Assembly: GCA_019241645.1 (NCBI GenBank) | Contig: JAFAWQ010000039.1 | Location: 62,001-126,000, forward strand | Source: Alphaproteobacteria bacterium | GTDB taxonomy: Bacteria; Pseudomonadota; Alphaproteobacteria; Micropepsales; Micropepsaceae | DNA: 64,000 nucleotides | Direction: 5' to 3' | Shown here: positions 44,998-54,992 of the stretch, piece by piece | How the letters are laid out: each line of letters begins with the position of its first letter | Numbering within the stretch: position 1 is the stretch's first letter | The notes under the pieces: generated by a model | What the model was told of the DNA's origin: nothing | The model's database searches: none | The model's input: the letters and a program-made list of their open reading frames with translations, nothing else | Made by a program: the position numbers and the translations under genes

Positions 44998-45259
44998 GGC
45001 GGCGCTTCACCTCTTCCGCGATGCCGGCGTTCATCTCCTCAATGGTTATTGGGGGTCCCTCGTACCGGAGGCAGCCACAAACGTCTTCCGGCCGGGTGCG
45101 TGGAAAAGGCGATGTGGATTTCAACAGCACGCCATCAGGCGTTTCTTCCACAACCAGCCGCGTTCCCGGCTCCCACCGCCGCCGGTCGCGAACGGCTTTG
45201 GGCAGGATCACTTGCCCCTTGGTCGATACAATTGTCGTTTCCGGTGCGCCTCTGGCCAT
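44978..45259 (-). CDS. AbrB/MazE-type antitoxin
   Basis: ETTIVSTKGQVILPKAVRDRRRWEPGTRLVVEETPDGVLLK. Confidence 0.9.
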   Translation of the reverse strand: MARGAPETTIVSTKGQVILPKAVRDRRRWEPGTRLVVEETPDGVLLKSTSPFPRTRPEDVCGCLRYEGPPITIEEMNAGIAEEVKRRHARNRY

Positions 45260-45321
45260 TCGTCTGCTCTAGGTAAGACGAAAGTAAGATAGCAACATCC
45301 TACGGCATTTGCAAGCTGCCG

Positions 45322-46137
45322 TTAAACCGGCACGCCGAGCGTGCAGGTCGCCGTGTAGCCATCCTTGATGCTGCCCTCGAACTTAGGCGTCATGGCGCGA
45401 AGCTGGCGCTTCGTGTCATCGCGAAACACCGAGTCCGTTTCGATCGAAATGTTGGCGAAGCTTGTACGGCTCGCTCTATATCCCGGGGCATTGTCGTAGA
45501 CGTCCTGGCAGACATCGCCCGGCAGCGCGAGCTGCGTGGTGAGCACGGCATTGTGCCCGTTGGTTGCCTGCTCAAGGCTCTCGAAAATCTCGAGATGCAT
45601 GTGCGGATAGCGGCCCGGATAGCAGGCGGGGAAAATCGTCTTGAAGGTCAGGTTGCCGTTCTCGTCCGCCACCTGCACGCCGCGCAGATAACTTTCCTTC
45701 GGCACCGTGTAGAGCGAATAGCCCGCATCCCGGTCGCATTGCCAGATGTACACCGCATAGCCCGGCAAAATCGCGCATCCGCCATGCGTATTCACGACCT
45801 GCATCGTCAGCTTGACGGGAACGCCCTTCGCCTTGGCCACAGAACCGATGAAGCTCGAGCGGATATCGCGGCGCACCACGCCGGCTTCGGTGAGGACATC
45901 GCTGGTCGGGCCCTGCGACTGGTTGGTGCCGTCGGCCGGGTACGGGCCGGCTGTCTCCGGCGCATCGGCTACGCAGTGGTCGCCGGCGGCAGCCGCAACA
46001 GGCGTCAGCAACTTGCCGATCCCGCCAAGCGCCGCGAACCCTGCCGCCGCGCCGAACAGCTTCAACGCGCGCCTGCGCTCCAGCATTCGTGCAAAAATCG
46101 CCAGATCCTGCTTCAGACCGCCGTCTTCATGGTGCAT
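45322..46137 (-). CDS. Intradiol ring-cleavage dioxygenase-like protein
   Basis: ETAGPYPADGTNQ, VVNTHGGCAILPGYAVYIWQCDRDAGYSLY, NLTFKTIFPACYPGRYPHMHLEIF; Tat-like N-terminus. Confidence 0.85.
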   Translation of the reverse strand: MHHEDGGLKQDLAIFARMLERRRALKLFGAAAGFAALGGIGKLLTPVAAAAGDHCVADAPETAGPYPADGTNQSQGPTSDVLTEAGVVRRDIRSSFIGSVAKAKGVPVKLTMQVVNTHGGCAILPGYAVYIWQCDRDAGYSLYTVPKESYLRGVQVADENGNLTFKTIFPACYPGRYPHMHLEIFESLEQATNGHNAVLTTQLALPGDVCQDVYDNAPGYRASRTSFANISIETDSVFRDDTKRQLRAMTPKFEGSIKDGYTATCTLGVPV

Positions 46138-46225
46138 GGCTGCATTCCCCTTGATCCCCGGACATCGTTCCGGCCTGACGCCGCCTTGTCAATGCAAGTG
46201 GCCGACATCGCCGCCAGAGCGCCGC

Positions 46226-47335
46226 CTATCGCGTCTTTTCCCAGTGCGCGTAGAAATTTTCGTATCGTTCCACCACCCGACGCAGCGCCTCTTTGCGCAC
46301 ATCGCCATCCAACAATAGTGGCACCAGTTCGTGCCGGCGGTCGATCATCGCCTGGCAAGCGTCGAGATTCGCTTCGCACCATGCAATCTTTTCGGGCACG
46401 TCCGAGAAATCCACTGCCACCGGCACGTAGTGCTCCCAGGGGTGGAAGTGCCCATCAAAGAACACCTGCCAGGAATAGGGCTCGCGCAGGATCACGCTGT
46501 TGGTGCCGAGCAACCAGGCGAAATTGGTGGCGACATCGGTGCCCTGAATTGCAATCTGGTAGCGGTGGTGCAGCTGCTCTTCCGGCGCCATGAAAGCGCC
46601 CGCGTAACGCGCGACGTCTGGTGCCTGCAAGGCGTCCAGACCGCGTTTTGGCCGGGTGAGTCCCACGTCAAAACCTTGCTGGCGGAAATAGCGCATGACG
46701 AAGGCGTAGCGCGGCACGGTTTTCAGATGCGAAAGCAACTTGGCGTTATCCGTCCTGCCATCGAGAAATGCCTTCAGAGGTCCCTGTATGTTTGCCGGCG
46801 CTGCTCCAAGCCTGCTGAAGCCCCGCAGCGATCCGCGCCAAACGAGACCGGGTTTTTTGTCGCGCAGTCTCGGTTCTGCCGGATCGGGCGCGGAACACAG
46901 AGCACCTTTCGCCAAATCGTGGACTCGGTTGTGCGGCCAGAGGATGGAATTCTTCGCGCCACTCTGCCGGTTGTACTGAAACGTTGGAAATGCATTGCTG
47001 CTGTGGACCGCATCGTTCATGTCCATCAATACGGGTGAGGCCAGCTTGGATTGATAGAGACCGGTCAGGAGATCGGCTTTCCGGTTCGCCTTCATCTTCC
47101 TGCCGGGTAGCGCCTCCTGTGGCAGAGACACTTGCCATCTTCCATGGCGATCCATCGCGAGACCCACACCGCGATCTTCCGGCACGAACGATCCGGTTCC
47201 CGGATCGTGAAAGGCGAGCGACGGTCTGGTTTCGGCCCCGGTGCGCGCCAATTCAGCAAGGCCAACCTTCGGCTCGGCGGAGCAGCTTCCAAACTGGAAG
47301 GCCACCTGCGTTTCAATGAATTGCTCGCGATCCAT
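46226..47335 (-). CDS. GT90/CAP10-like glycosyltransferase
   Basis: PTFQYNRQ...KPGLVWRGSLRG...HHRYQIAIQGTDVATNFAWLLGTNSVILREPYSWQVFFDGHFHPWEHYVPV. Confidence 0.85.
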   Translation of the reverse strand: MDREQFIETQVAFQFGSCSAEPKVGLAELARTGAETRPSLAFHDPGTGSFVPEDRGVGLAMDRHGRWQVSLPQEALPGRKMKANRKADLLTGLYQSKLASPVLMDMNDAVHSSNAFPTFQYNRQSGAKNSILWPHNRVHDLAKGALCSAPDPAEPRLRDKKPGLVWRGSLRGFSRLGAAPANIQGPLKAFLDGRTDNAKLLSHLKTVPRYAFVMRYFRQQGFDVGLTRPKRGLDALQAPDVARYAGAFMAPEEQLHHRYQIAIQGTDVATNFAWLLGTNSVILREPYSWQVFFDGHFHPWEHYVPVAVDFSDVPEKIAWCEANLDACQAMIDRRHELVPLLLDGDVRKEALRRVVERYENFYAHWEKTR

Positions 47336-47430
47336 GCGCCGTTGCTCGAATGGGAGGCCGAGGCGTAGGCATGCCTCCGCGCAGGGTCAAGCGCATGCGT
47401 TGGAGCACATGGGGTCTTGGAATCGATCGG

Positions 47431-49158
47431 TCAGGCGGCGCCTTTGAGCGAGACAGCGGGAGGAGACGCGGCTTCCTCTGCGCGGCCGTGCGCATCCGCC
47501 GCCGCATGGGGCAGCGTGATGCACACAACAGTGCCCCGGCCCGGTTTCGATTCGATCGATAGCCTGCCGCCATGCGCGGCGGTTAGTGCCTTTATCAGCG
47601 CGAGGCCAAGGCCGGTGCCCTCCTGACGCTTCACCTGCATGCCATCGGCCTGTTCGAAGGGACGCCCCAGCCGCTGCAAATCCTCTTCCGAAATACCGAC
47701 ACCCGTATCGCGCACCGCAAGCTGAACCACGCGGCCATCGCGCGCCGCGGAAACTTTCACCTCGCCTCCACGCGGGGTGAACTTCACGGCATTGGTCAGC
47801 AGGTTGATAAGAATCTGCTTTATCGCGCGCTCGTCGGCGAAGATGTTGGCGCAATCCTCGGCGATGGCCGCCCTCAGCACGAGCCCTTTCCGGTCCGCCT
47901 GCAGCTTGACGAAACGCATGGCCTGCGTCGCCACCTTGTTCAAATCGAACAGATCTTCCGAGACCTGGAATTTCCCGGCCTCGATCTTCGACATGTCGAG
48001 CACGCCGTTGATCAACTCCAGCAGATGCTCGCCGGATTCGTGGATCAGGCCCGCATATTCGCGGTACTTCGGCCCGCCCAGCGGACCGAACATTTCGTGC
48101 GTCATCACTTCGGAGAAGCCGATGATGGCATTCAGCGGCGTGCGCAGTTCGTGGCTCATGTTGGCGAGGAAGCCCGACTTCGCGCGATTGGCCTGGTCCG
48201 CCGCGTCCCGCGCCTGGATCAGCGCGTGCTCCTGCGCCTTGCGCTCCGAAATATCGCGCGTGACGGCGACGATCTCGGATTGCTGACCGATGCCGCGCCC
48301 TGCCGGGCGGCAACGGATTTCCGTCCAGACGAAACCTCCATCCGCGCATTTCAAGCGGACTTCCGCTTCGGCGTCCTGACCGAAATAGCTGGCGCGCACG
48401 AAGGCATAGTGCATCGGCTTCACATCGTCGCCATGCACCAGCATGGCCGGCGCCTCGCCGACCAGCGATTCCGGGTCGCGGCCAAGCAGCGACCGCGCCG
48501 CCGGGCTGGCGTAGCGGATGCGGCCGTCCGAGCCGTGCAAGGTGATGAGATCCATCGCGTTGTTGGCGAGGAAGCGATACATCGTCGTGCCCGCCGCGGC
48601 GGCTTCATCGGCGCGGCGTTGCCGGTCTTGCGCCGCGGATGCGATCAGCGCGGCCTGGATCACGGCGATGAACGCGGAGCCCACGTAAAATTGCCAGCCG
48701 GCGACGAGCAGGCGGGAAGCAGGAACCAGGTTCAGGTATTCAGTCACCCCGATGCAAAGCACGGCGGCCGCGGCGGCGATGGTTGCGTAAACCACCGGCC
48801 ACTTTCCGCCGGAGAGCGCGGCTTCGGCCGGCACCAGCACCAGCCAGAGCAGCAGCGGCGAGGCCGCGCCGCCGGTGATCAGCACAAGATACGCAATGGT
48901 GGCGGCGAGAAACACCTGCGCCGCTGTTTCGAGCACCGGCAGAGGGGCCCGCAACAGGGCTGCGAGCGCGAGCAGGCCAGGCGACAGGAGCGCGCCGATC
49001 GCGATGGAATCGAGGAGATCAGGGATACCGAAAAGCAGGCCGTAAGCCCCGCCGAGCAGCGCCCCGAGGCCGGCTTTGCTCAGCTGAACGCGGATGAAGC
49101 GACGGCGCAATGCCGCCTTGTTCCGCTTGGCTTTATCCTTACCTGCCGCCAAGCCCAC
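47431..49158 (-). CDS. Membrane PAS-domain sensor histidine kinase
   Basis: TM region, PAS, SGFLANMSHELRTPLNAIIGFSE, RDTGVGISEEDLQRLGRPFEQ. Confidence 0.93.
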   Translation of the reverse strand: MGLAAGKDKAKRNKAALRRRFIRVQLSKAGLGALLGGAYGLLFGIPDLLDSIAIGALLSPGLLALAALLRAPLPVLETAAQVFLAATIAYLVLITGGAASPLLLWLVLVPAEAALSGGKWPVVYATIAAAAAVLCIGVTEYLNLVPASRLLVAGWQFYVGSAFIAVIQAALIASAAQDRQRRADEAAAAGTTMYRFLANNAMDLITLHGSDGRIRYASPAARSLLGRDPESLVGEAPAMLVHGDDVKPMHYAFVRASYFGQDAEAEVRLKCADGGFVWTEIRCRPAGRGIGQQSEIVAVTRDISERKAQEHALIQARDAADQANRAKSGFLANMSHELRTPLNAIIGFSEVMTHEMFGPLGGPKYREYAGLIHESGEHLLELINGVLDMSKIEAGKFQVSEDLFDLNKVATQAMRFVKLQADRKGLVLRAAIAEDCANIFADERAIKQILINLLTNAVKFTPRGGEVKVSAARDGRVVQLAVRDTGVGISEEDLQRLGRPFEQADGMQVKRQEGTGLGLALIKALTAAHGGRLSIESKPGRGTVVCITLPHAAADAHGRAEEAASPPAVSLKGAA

Positions 49159-49398
49159 ATCCTTTCCAGCTGTTTGTAGGAGGGGGATGCTGGCCCGGCC
49201 AAACTTAACGAAGTTTGAATCCCGGCGTTCTTTATTGAGAAATCCACAAGGAATGATCGAGTCCCGTTCTGTGCCTGTTTACCTAACAAACCAAGGTAAT
49301 AGGGCGCCCCGCCGTTCGAAATTGCGATAAATTTTATCTTTTCGCCTAAGCCTGGAGCAAACCGGCTGCTATAGCGTTGGCTTCGCGAAAGGCGAGGT

Positions 49399-49611
49399 AT
49401 GATTTTTCGGGCGATTTTCTGGCTGGCGGTGGTGGCTCTCCTCATGCCGCATGGCGGCGGGGCGGGTGCTGCGCCGGATTGCCATCGCGCTTCCTGTTCC
49501 GCCGGCGCACAATTCCTCGACCGCATTAAGGATGCCGGACTTCACAGTCTCGTGCGCGTGCGCGCCGACATAAAAACAGCCGAGCGCGCCCGCAACCACG
49601 CCGCCGGCTAG
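49399..49611 (+). CDS. Small secreted hypothetical protein
   Basis: MIFRAIFWLAVVALLMPHGGGAGAA signal peptide. Confidence 0.5.
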   Translation: MIFRAIFWLAVVALLMPHGGGAGAAPDCHRASCSAGAQFLDRIKDAGLHSLVRVRADIKTAERARNHAAG

Positions 49612-49895
49612 TGCTGTCCGGGAATCGGGCTCAACGAATTGCCGGGTAGCGATCCGCCCATCGTCTGATTGCGGCAGGTGGCAAAGCCGCTGCTCCATCC
49701 CGCGCGATAAGCCTGGTCGGACTCATACAACGCATCGTCGCGGTATGGCTGGCCGCGCGGATTGGCGCCCATGGTGCTCGCCGCCGCGCAACCGTCATCG
49801 TAGCCGGCACGATAGTTGGGAGTCTTCTGCATCGCGCGCTCCGCGTCCGATTGAAACAAGCCGCACCCCGCCAGTAACAACGCGGGCAGAAACAT
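49608..49895 (-). CDS. Small lipoprotein
   Basis: MFLPALLLAGCGLFQ lipobox. Confidence 0.7.
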   Translation of the reverse strand: MFLPALLLAGCGLFQSDAERAMQKTPNYRAGYDDGCAAASTMGANPRGQPYRDDALYESDQAYRAGWSSGFATCRNQTMGGSLPGNSLSPIPGQH

Positions 49896-49970
49896 CAGAT
49901 TCCGTACCACTATCGCGGCGCGCAAACGGTGGTAGGCCTCTCGCCCCATGATAGTTTCGGCAGTTCCGAT

Positions 49971-51029
49971 CTAGCGCGAAAGATTCAATGGCAGAAAGTA
50001 ATCCACCCGGTCCGCGGTGGGCGAATTCGCTCCCGTCGCGGTACGGTGCCGAACACCGTGCCCCGGATGATGGCGGGCCAATTTTTGCGCCGGGACATGG
50101 ATGCCCGGGCCGAATGACACCGCCATGCCTCCCCCCGGACATTTGGCAGGTTTGTGCGGGCAGTAGATGAAGTCGCCCGCATCGGATTGAACGGCAATGA
50201 ACCCGGCGGCATTGATCCCTTGAAGATAGGTATACAGCAGCGCGCCCGGAACATCGAGCGGATAGAAAGTGCTCGTTTTCGTATCGTAAGAAAATCCATG
50301 CACGATGTAATCCGGAGCGCCTGTATCCCAATAGCCGACGGCGATGCCCGACTTGTTGATTTTGTAAAGATAGGTGTTGGAGGCTGTGTCATCGGGATAG
50401 TCAACAAGCGTTGAGACGCCGTGCTGCAGCACAAATCCGCTATCGTGGTCCGTGCCCGGACTATAACCGACAATAGTACCGTGACTGTTGATGCCACGCG
50501 CTCGAGGTGATGGCATGTCGGATCGTAGATCCTTTTTGTACTTGGTCTTCTGTCCAACGAAGCTGTGATTGTGACGGTCAAGGTCGTAGTAGCTGCCGAC
50601 AAATCTCGCTTTTGAGCTGATCTGGCCAACGAGTCCTGAAAGCGGCGTGCCATGTTTGCTGAGCGTCACGAATGTCCCGTCGGGCTTGCGGACGAACTCG
50701 CATTGCCCTGCGGGCGGACAGATATCCCCATTCAGATAATATCCAGTGATCCAGCCGTCGTTGTTGATGCCAATGGCCTTGGCAAAGCCCTGATAATTCT
50801 CGCCATCGAACGATGTATATTGTCCGTCCAGTGTGCCGAAGAACGCATGATAGAAGCCATTGTCGGCAACGTAGAAGCCTGCAATCTCGTTCTTGTCATT
50901 GATGTCGTAAGCCGTGGTGCCCGAACTATCCGGAAAGGGGACGACCGGAATCAGCGTCCCCGCCGCCGCCGGCCCTGCGCACCCGATGAAAGCAATCATC
51001 GAGATCAACTGCCGGGCAAAATTGCGCAT
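49971..51029 (-). CDS. Secreted HAF-like repeat protein
   Basis: Signal peptide; repeated ININxGxIxGYY / HGFxYD units, similar layout to 5188..6234. Confidence 0.75.
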   Translation of the reverse strand: MRNFARQLISMIAFIGCAGPAAAGTLIPVVPFPDSSGTTAYDINDKNEIAGFYVADNGFYHAFFGTLDGQYTSFDGENYQGFAKAIGINNDGWITGYYLNGDICPPAGQCEFVRKPDGTFVTLSKHGTPLSGLVGQISSKARFVGSYYDLDRHNHSFVGQKTKYKKDLRSDMPSPRARGINSHGTIVGYSPGTDHDSGFVLQHGVSTLVDYPDDTASNTYLYKINKSGIAVGYWDTGAPDYIVHGFSYDTKTSTFYPLDVPGALLYTYLQGINAAGFIAVQSDAGDFIYCPHKPAKCPGGGMAVSFGPGIHVPAQKLARHHPGHGVRHRTATGANSPTADRVDYFLPLNLSR

Positions 51030-51107
51030 GCCCCCTCCCCGTGAGTACCACGCTAAGTTGTAGCACGCCGCGATGTCAGCGGCCAGCGGGTATCGCAAGT
51101 TCGGCGG

Positions 51108-52334
51108 CTAATGTTTCTTGATATCGATCGCGTAGAGCCAGGAGTGATATTTCTTCGGCGACTCGCAAAGCTGCACGGCCGGGATATACGCGCGGTCGCC
51201 CGACGGCGTGAAGCGCGGACGGGCAAACGGCACCGCGCAAGTCCCATCTTTCTCCTTGGGAATGTTGATCTCGAACTGGAGCGCGCCGTTCGCCGGCGAA
51301 AATCCCTGGATCAACCCCGGCTCGCCGTAGGTCGGCTGCCCGCCAAGCAGGACGAGATCGTTCGCGGGGCTGACGATGGGCCCCGAGATGGGACCTTGCG
51401 ACAGCAGGCTCGGGGAAACCCAGCGCGTCGCAGGCTTGGGCGTGAGCGAATAGAGCTCGCCCAGATTGCGAACGATGTAGATGTTGCCGTCCGGGCCGAC
51501 ATCCGGCGCGGTCAGATCGTTGGTCACGGTCTGCTCATCGCCGAAGAACGACCACAGGAACTTCCCGTTGGGCGAAAATGCGTTCAGCCGCGGCTGCAGC
51601 TGTGTCGGCACCAACACGCTGCCGTCCTTTGCGACATCGGCCTGGCCAGCGCGGCCGACGTTCACGTTGAATCGCTGCTTCCCGGTCTCGATATCGAAGG
51701 CCCAGACATCGCCGGTGTAGGTCGCCGTGAAGTAGACGTTGCCGCCGCCGAAGACCAGCTCGCGTCCCAGCTGCCCATATTCGAACACGCGCGGATTTCC
51801 ATGCGTGTTCCACCGCCTGGTACCCGCCGGCGTGAGAGAGACGGCGCCGATCGGACCTCCGATATCGAACATCGCATAGATGTTTCCATCCGGTCCGATC
51901 CCGGGCCCACCGATGATCCCCTGCGAATCTTTCGCCACGAAAATCCATTTGCGCGTTCCGTCGGGATTGACGGCGTGAACGGCGCTGAGCGACGCCGTGC
52001 CGAAATAGATGGTGCCGTCCGGACCCACCACCGTCGGGCCTTGCGAGCCCAAACCGTGGCCGTTGTACGTCCATTTCTGCGTGCCTTCCGGCGTGAGCGC
52101 GTGAAGTATTCCGGAGGAGTCGTTGAAATAAACCGTACCGTCCGGCCCGACAGCCGCGCGGTGGCTGATAAAGTTCGCCAGAACCTTGAAGCGCCACGCC
52201 ACCTTGCCTTTGACGGCGGGCTGCGCGGCAACGGATGCCGCTTTTCCTGCCGCGCTGGCGCCGAGAGGCGCGCCCAGCACGGTCGTGGCCAACAACATCG
52301 CCAGTGTGAGGCGAAGACACGTCTGCATTTTCAT
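51108..52334 (-). CDS. Secreted PQQ-like beta-propeller protein
   Basis: GPDGTVYFNDSSGILHALTPEGTQKWTYNG repeats. Confidence 0.88.
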   Translation of the reverse strand: MKMQTCLRLTLAMLLATTVLGAPLGASAAGKAASVAAQPAVKGKVAWRFKVLANFISHRAAVGPDGTVYFNDSSGILHALTPEGTQKWTYNGHGLGSQGPTVVGPDGTIYFGTASLSAVHAVNPDGTRKWIFVAKDSQGIIGGPGIGPDGNIYAMFDIGGPIGAVSLTPAGTRRWNTHGNPRVFEYGQLGRELVFGGGNVYFTATYTGDVWAFDIETGKQRFNVNVGRAGQADVAKDGSVLVPTQLQPRLNAFSPNGKFLWSFFGDEQTVTNDLTAPDVGPDGNIYIVRNLGELYSLTPKPATRWVSPSLLSQGPISGPIVSPANDLVLLGGQPTYGEPGLIQGFSPANGALQFEINIPKEKDGTCAVPFARPRFTPSGDRAYIPAVQLCESPKKYHSWLYAIDIKKH

Positions 52335-52495
52335 CGAACAACTCTCAGGTGAGGTTCAGTCAATATCTCAACGTCCCGAACGCACCGAAGTTGCCGATTG
52401 ATTAAAGCTTTGAAGGAAACGGTGCGTTTCCATTTGAAGTCGCGCGTGGGCCAATCATCGTCTCGATTGCGCCGAGGGAGCATCATGTTGCCGGA

Positions 52496-53038
52496 TCATT
52501 CTTGCGAGGCAGCCGGTCGTGGAAATGGGGCCGGGTCTTCCGGCCGCAACGCCTGCGATACGGCCGTAGCGTCGACGGCTTCTGTCATCTGTTGCGCCTC
52601 CGAATCGATGCGGTTTGGCACGTGAGGCAGATCGCGGCGAAGTTCTTCCACCAAAGCGATAAGCTTGGCGGACTTTTGTTCACTGACGAAGGTCAGCTGC
52701 AGTATCAGCTTCTCGCGATGCTCGGCGAGCCGGTCCGCGCGCCACTGCGTTGAAAGAACCAGCACCGTGATGCAAACCGCGGCGAACGCGAGTGCAAGGG
52801 ACAAATAGAGGAAGGGCGGCGGATCCAGCCGCAGGCGGATAGGCAGAGTGGCATTGGCGAGCACCCAGGCCAGAACGCTTGCCAGCAGAAAGCCAAGAAA
52901 ACCCGGACGGCTAATTAAAGCCTTCGTGCCATCCAGCAAGCGATCGACAGGACTGGCACATTCGCGGTGCTCGACATGCAGCTGTTCCACCGCGCGGACC
53001 GTCTGCTCGATGTGCGGGGGCAAGTGTGGATCCGGCAT
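52496..53038 (-). CDS. DUF1003-like membrane protein
   Basis: Two TM, LRLDPPPFLYLSLALAFAAVCITVLVLSTQWRADRLAEHREKLILQLTFVSEQKSAKLIALVEELRRDLP. Confidence 0.8.
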   Translation of the reverse strand: MPDPHLPPHIEQTVRAVEQLHVEHRECASPVDRLLDGTKALISRPGFLGFLLASVLAWVLANATLPIRLRLDPPPFLYLSLALAFAAVCITVLVLSTQWRADRLAEHREKLILQLTFVSEQKSAKLIALVEELRRDLPHVPNRIDSEAQQMTEAVDATAVSQALRPEDPAPFPRPAASQE

Positions 53039-53191
53039 GCCGATCTGGCCTCTCGCGTCACGGGGTGTGTTCTATCACCAGAGCGCTTCCGACCAACGTT
53101 CGGCACGCTGCATTGATCCTTCGGGAAAACAGCATGGCGGACGCGCGCCGTCCGCGGTTCCTTCGTCCCGCCAACTATTGCCGGTCACCTT

Positions 53192-54373
53192 TTACTTCTT
53201 CACGACGTAGACCGTGCCGAGGCCGCTCGCGCCGCCGAGATCGGTGGTGCCGTAGAGATTGCGATCGTTGTCCATGGCGATGCCGGACAGCGGCTCGAAA
53301 CCGTCACCAGTCGCGCCGAAAATGTGCAGGATGATTTCCTTGCCGTCCGGCCGCAGCTTGAACACGGTGCCTTTCGAGCCGTCATTGGTGGTTCCGTACA
53401 GATCCCCATTTTGTGTGCGGCGCAAAGTCGAAAGCGGATTGGCGCCATCCCTGCCGCCTGCGAAGGCATGCAGGATCGTCAGCATTTTGTCGGCCCCAAG
53501 CATGAACACGGTGCCGCAGCCATAGGTGCAGTTGTCGTGTCCGCCGCCGCCTTGCGTGACGCCGTAGATATTCCCGGCCGCATCGATGATCAGTCCCGCG
53601 GCCGGATAGCGGCCGTCAGTGCCGCCGGCGAAAGAATGCAGCAGCTTGAATTTGCCGTTCGGCGCAACGCGATAGATCGTGCCGTAGTCGCTGGCGCCGC
53701 CGAACTGCGTCATGCCGTAGAGATTGCCCGCCGCATCCATCGCCAATCCGGAGCTGGTGGGATTGACTCCGTCTTTCGCACCGCCGGCAAAAGAATGCAG
53801 CACGGTCTGCGTGCCGTCGGCGGCCAGCTTGTACACGGTGCCCTTGCTGTTCGCGCCACCGCCATAGGTGGTGCCGTAGATCGTGCCGGCATCGTCGCGC
53901 AGCAGACGGCCTTCCGGCGTGTTGCCGTCGGCGCCCCCGCTGAAGGAATAGAGCGTGGTCAGCGTGCCGTCGCTCCCCAGTCTGAAGATGGTACCGGCGC
54001 CGCCGGAGCCGCCCGAAAGCGTGCTGCCGTAAAGATCGCCGGTTTTCTTGTCGAGGATGAGATCGCTGGCGGGATTGCCGCCGTCGTTCCAGTTGAAATT
54101 GTGCAGCACGGAGAAGGTGCCGTCCGGCGTCAGCTTGTAGATGTTGCCGCAACCGGACGGACCACAGTTTTCGCTGGCGCCGGCGAACGTCACCGCGCCA
54201 TAGATGTTGCCCGCGTTGTCGAGGGTGACGCCGGCCCAGGGCTGCTGTCCGTCGACACCGCCGGTGAAGCTGTAAAGCACCTGCTCTTCCTTGGCATGCG
54301 CCACCGCAACGCTGGCAAATGCAATGGCGATAAACGCCGCGGCAAAGAACGGCTTGCGATTGTCCAACATCAT
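53192..54373 (-). CDS. Secreted GloVer-type tandem repeat protein
   Basis: Repeats LYSFSGGADGNTPEGRLLRDDAGTIYGTTYGGGANSKGTVYKLAADGTQTVLHSF. Confidence 0.9.
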   Translation of the reverse strand: MMLDNRKPFFAAAFIAIAFASVAVAHAKEEQVLYSFTGGVDGQQPWAGVTLDNAGNIYGAVTFAGASENCGPSGCGNIYKLTPDGTFSVLHNFNWNDGGNPASDLILDKKTGDLYGSTLSGGSGGAGTIFRLGSDGTLTTLYSFSGGADGNTPEGRLLRDDAGTIYGTTYGGGANSKGTVYKLAADGTQTVLHSFAGGAKDGVNPTSSGLAMDAAGNLYGMTQFGGASDYGTIYRVAPNGKFKLLHSFAGGTDGRYPAAGLIIDAAGNIYGVTQGGGGHDNCTYGCGTVFMLGADKMLTILHAFAGGRDGANPLSTLRRTQNGDLYGTTNDGSKGTVFKLRPDGKEIILHIFGATGDGFEPLSGIAMDNDRNLYGTTDLGGASGLGTVYVVKK

Positions 54374-54416
54374 CCCCTCCCCGCATCGCTAACGATGGAT
54401 TTTCGATAAGCCGCAG

Positions 54417-54890
54417 CTAGCGCCGCAGATCGATCAGACGCTTCAATCCCGCGATGTCGCGCCGCGCGCCGGGCGGGTTCACCGTGTAGGTACCGCCCCC
54501 TTCCTTCGACAAGGTCTTGCCGTCCTGGGTGAAGACGGTGGTGAATTTGCCGCCGGTGACGAGCGGATAATCGACGACGAAAATGTATTGATACGCCTCC
54601 CCGCCTTTTGGGCTGAGATTGATGGCGAAGGTGATGGCATTGCCGCGGTTATTGATGCGGCCGATGGTGCCGAGGCCGAAATGCGCGCCCTCGTCGCAAC
54701 CGTTGCCGGTTTCGAGCGCCAGCCGGCCCGGCTTGTCGAGGATGATATCCAGTCCGTCGCAAAAGCCGTCGAACGAGATCGACACCTTGTTTTTCGCAGT
54801 CGCCGAACTGGCCACGCACAGCGCCAGGGCGGCGGCCGCCAGCGGAAGAAATGCTTTCATGTCACTGTCCCTCGAAGAGTCAGATTGCAC
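54417..54890 (-). CDS. Secreted hypothetical protein
   Basis: Signal peptide; ORF 157 aa. Confidence 0.7.
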   Translation of the reverse strand: MQSDSSRDSDMKAFLPLAAAALALCVASSATAKNKVSISFDGFCDGLDIILDKPGRLALETGNGCDEGAHFGLGTIGRINNRGNAITFAINLSPKGGEAYQYIFVVDYPLVTGGKFTTVFTQDGKTLSKEGGGTYTVNPPGARRDIAGLKRLIDLRR

Positions 54891-54992
54891 CTGGGCGAAC
54901 CCTAGAGTGCAAAGCGCCGTGGGTTCAAGCCACGCGGGCCGCCGCCATGCGAACAGGGTGCATGGTGACGGCGCGCGTACGGGACTTGGCTG

